6,182 bases of DNA from positions 1 through 6,182 of the forward strand of contig JAGAJA010000065.1 of the NCBI GenBank assembly GCA_017829075.1, written 5' to 3'. A program made the translations under genes and the position numbers. This DNA comes from Oscillospiraceae bacterium. GTDB taxonomy: Bacteria; Bacillota_A; Clostridia; Oscillospirales; Ruminococcaceae. Below the pieces are notes generated by a model. The model did not search any database. It saw only the letters and a list, made by a program, of their open reading frames with translations, and was not told the DNA's origin. Positions within the stretch are counted from its first letter, which is position 1; each line of letters starts with the position of its first letter. Shown here in pieces: positions 6,039 to 6,182 of the stretch.

Positions 6039-6072
6039 CGGCGAGAAAGTCCCTAAAGGGACTTTCTCGCCG
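6039..6072. repeat. Hairpin 2 of the array: 15-bp perfect inverted repeat
   Basis: CGGCGAGAAAGTCCC (6039-6053) pairs without mismatch to GGGACTTTCTCGCCG (6058-6072), closed by the 4-base loop TAAA. It is the most stable element of the array. No T-tract follows on either strand, so it is not a canonical intrinsic terminator. Five bases separate it from hairpin 1. Confidence 0.88.
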
Positions 6073-6075
6073 AAC

Positions 6076-6133
6076 ATCCGCACTGCCCGCACTCACTGAC
6101 AGCAAAGCTGTCAGTTCGCACAGTTGTGCGGAT
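6076..6133. repeat. Hairpin 3 of the array: compound two-stem hairpin
   Basis: An outer stem, ATCCGCAC (6076-6083) with GTGCGGAT (6126-6133), encloses an inner stem, ACTGACAGC (6095-6103) with GCTGTCAGT (6107-6115), closed by AAA. Internal loops of 11 and 10 bases separate the stems. A T6 run starts 7 bases after the outer stem, too far for a classic terminator though weak termination on the plus strand is possible. ATCCG (6076-6080) has a second possible partner, CGGAT at 6172-6176. Confidence 0.8.
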
Positions 6134-6140
6134 AGAAGTG

Positions 6141-6171
6141 TTTTTTGCCCCGGCAGAGCTGGGGCAAAAAA
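6141..6171. repeat. Hairpin 4 of the array: T6/A6-flanked inverted repeat
   Basis: TTTTTTGCCCC (6141-6151) pairs with GGGGCAAAAAA (6161-6171). The nine-base centre can add a G-U pair and two G-C pairs, making about 14 pairs with an AGA loop. The T-run precedes and the A-run follows the GC stem, the reverse of an intrinsic terminator, and this holds on both strands because the element is symmetric. Confidence 0.82.
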
Positions 6172-6182
6172 CGGATTTCAAA

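Noticed and set aside
5999..6171. CRISPR array or tandem terminators
   Set aside because: The hairpins have unrelated sequences and unequal spacing, so there are no repeats and spacers; U-tracts are absent or misplaced on both strands.

Overview
The window reads as accessory chromosome of a motile, probably spore-forming member of the Firmicutes (class Clostridia; Ruminococcus/Oscillospiraceae-like is my best guess). This rests on strong AGGAG-type ribosome binding sites, sigma-A promoters with near-consensus hexamers, a large serine recombinase of the type carried by clostridial prophages and conjugative elements, a methyl-accepting chemotaxis receptor, and the tail of a YaaH/SleL-like GH18 glycosidase. 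No rRNA, tRNA or CRISPR array was found. All intact genes lie on the plus strand.

Layout. (1) 1-118 is the 3' end of a truncated reading frame that looks like the C-terminus of a transposase. (2) 156-1427 is one transcription unit: a sigma-A promoter, a cysteine-rich DUF5714 protein (246-947), an overlapping thioredoxin-type arsenate reductase ArsC (944-1345), and a good intrinsic terminator (1391-1427). No ArsR or arsenite exporter is present. (3) 1487-3230 is a two-gene recombination module: a 67-residue charged protein of unknown function overlaps a complete 517-residue large serine recombinase. (4) 3311-5442 is a single-gene unit: a TTGACC-17-TATAAT promoter with extended -10, a leader of about 90 nt with a hairpin next to the ribosome binding site, and a 668-residue dCache/HAMP chemotaxis receptor. 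(5) 5443-5548 is a short intergenic stretch carrying two sequences related to part of the receptor leader. (6) 5549-5986 is the C-terminal third of a GH18 glycosidase with no start and no catalytic motif, so a gene remnant. (7) 5999-6171 is an almost fully self-complementary tract of four consecutive hairpins that lack U-tracts in the usual terminator position.

How the parts fit. The region is a mosaic, not one pathway. A transposase tail, a recombinase module and a decapitated glycosidase all point to repeated insertion and deletion. The DUF5714-ArsC pair is a functional operon. The receptor gene has its own promoter and probably signals through CheA/CheW encoded elsewhere. The least explained element is the hairpin array at the right edge, which may continue past the window. 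The 80 bases between the recombinase stop and the receptor promoter (3231-3310) show no gene and no convincing terminator.
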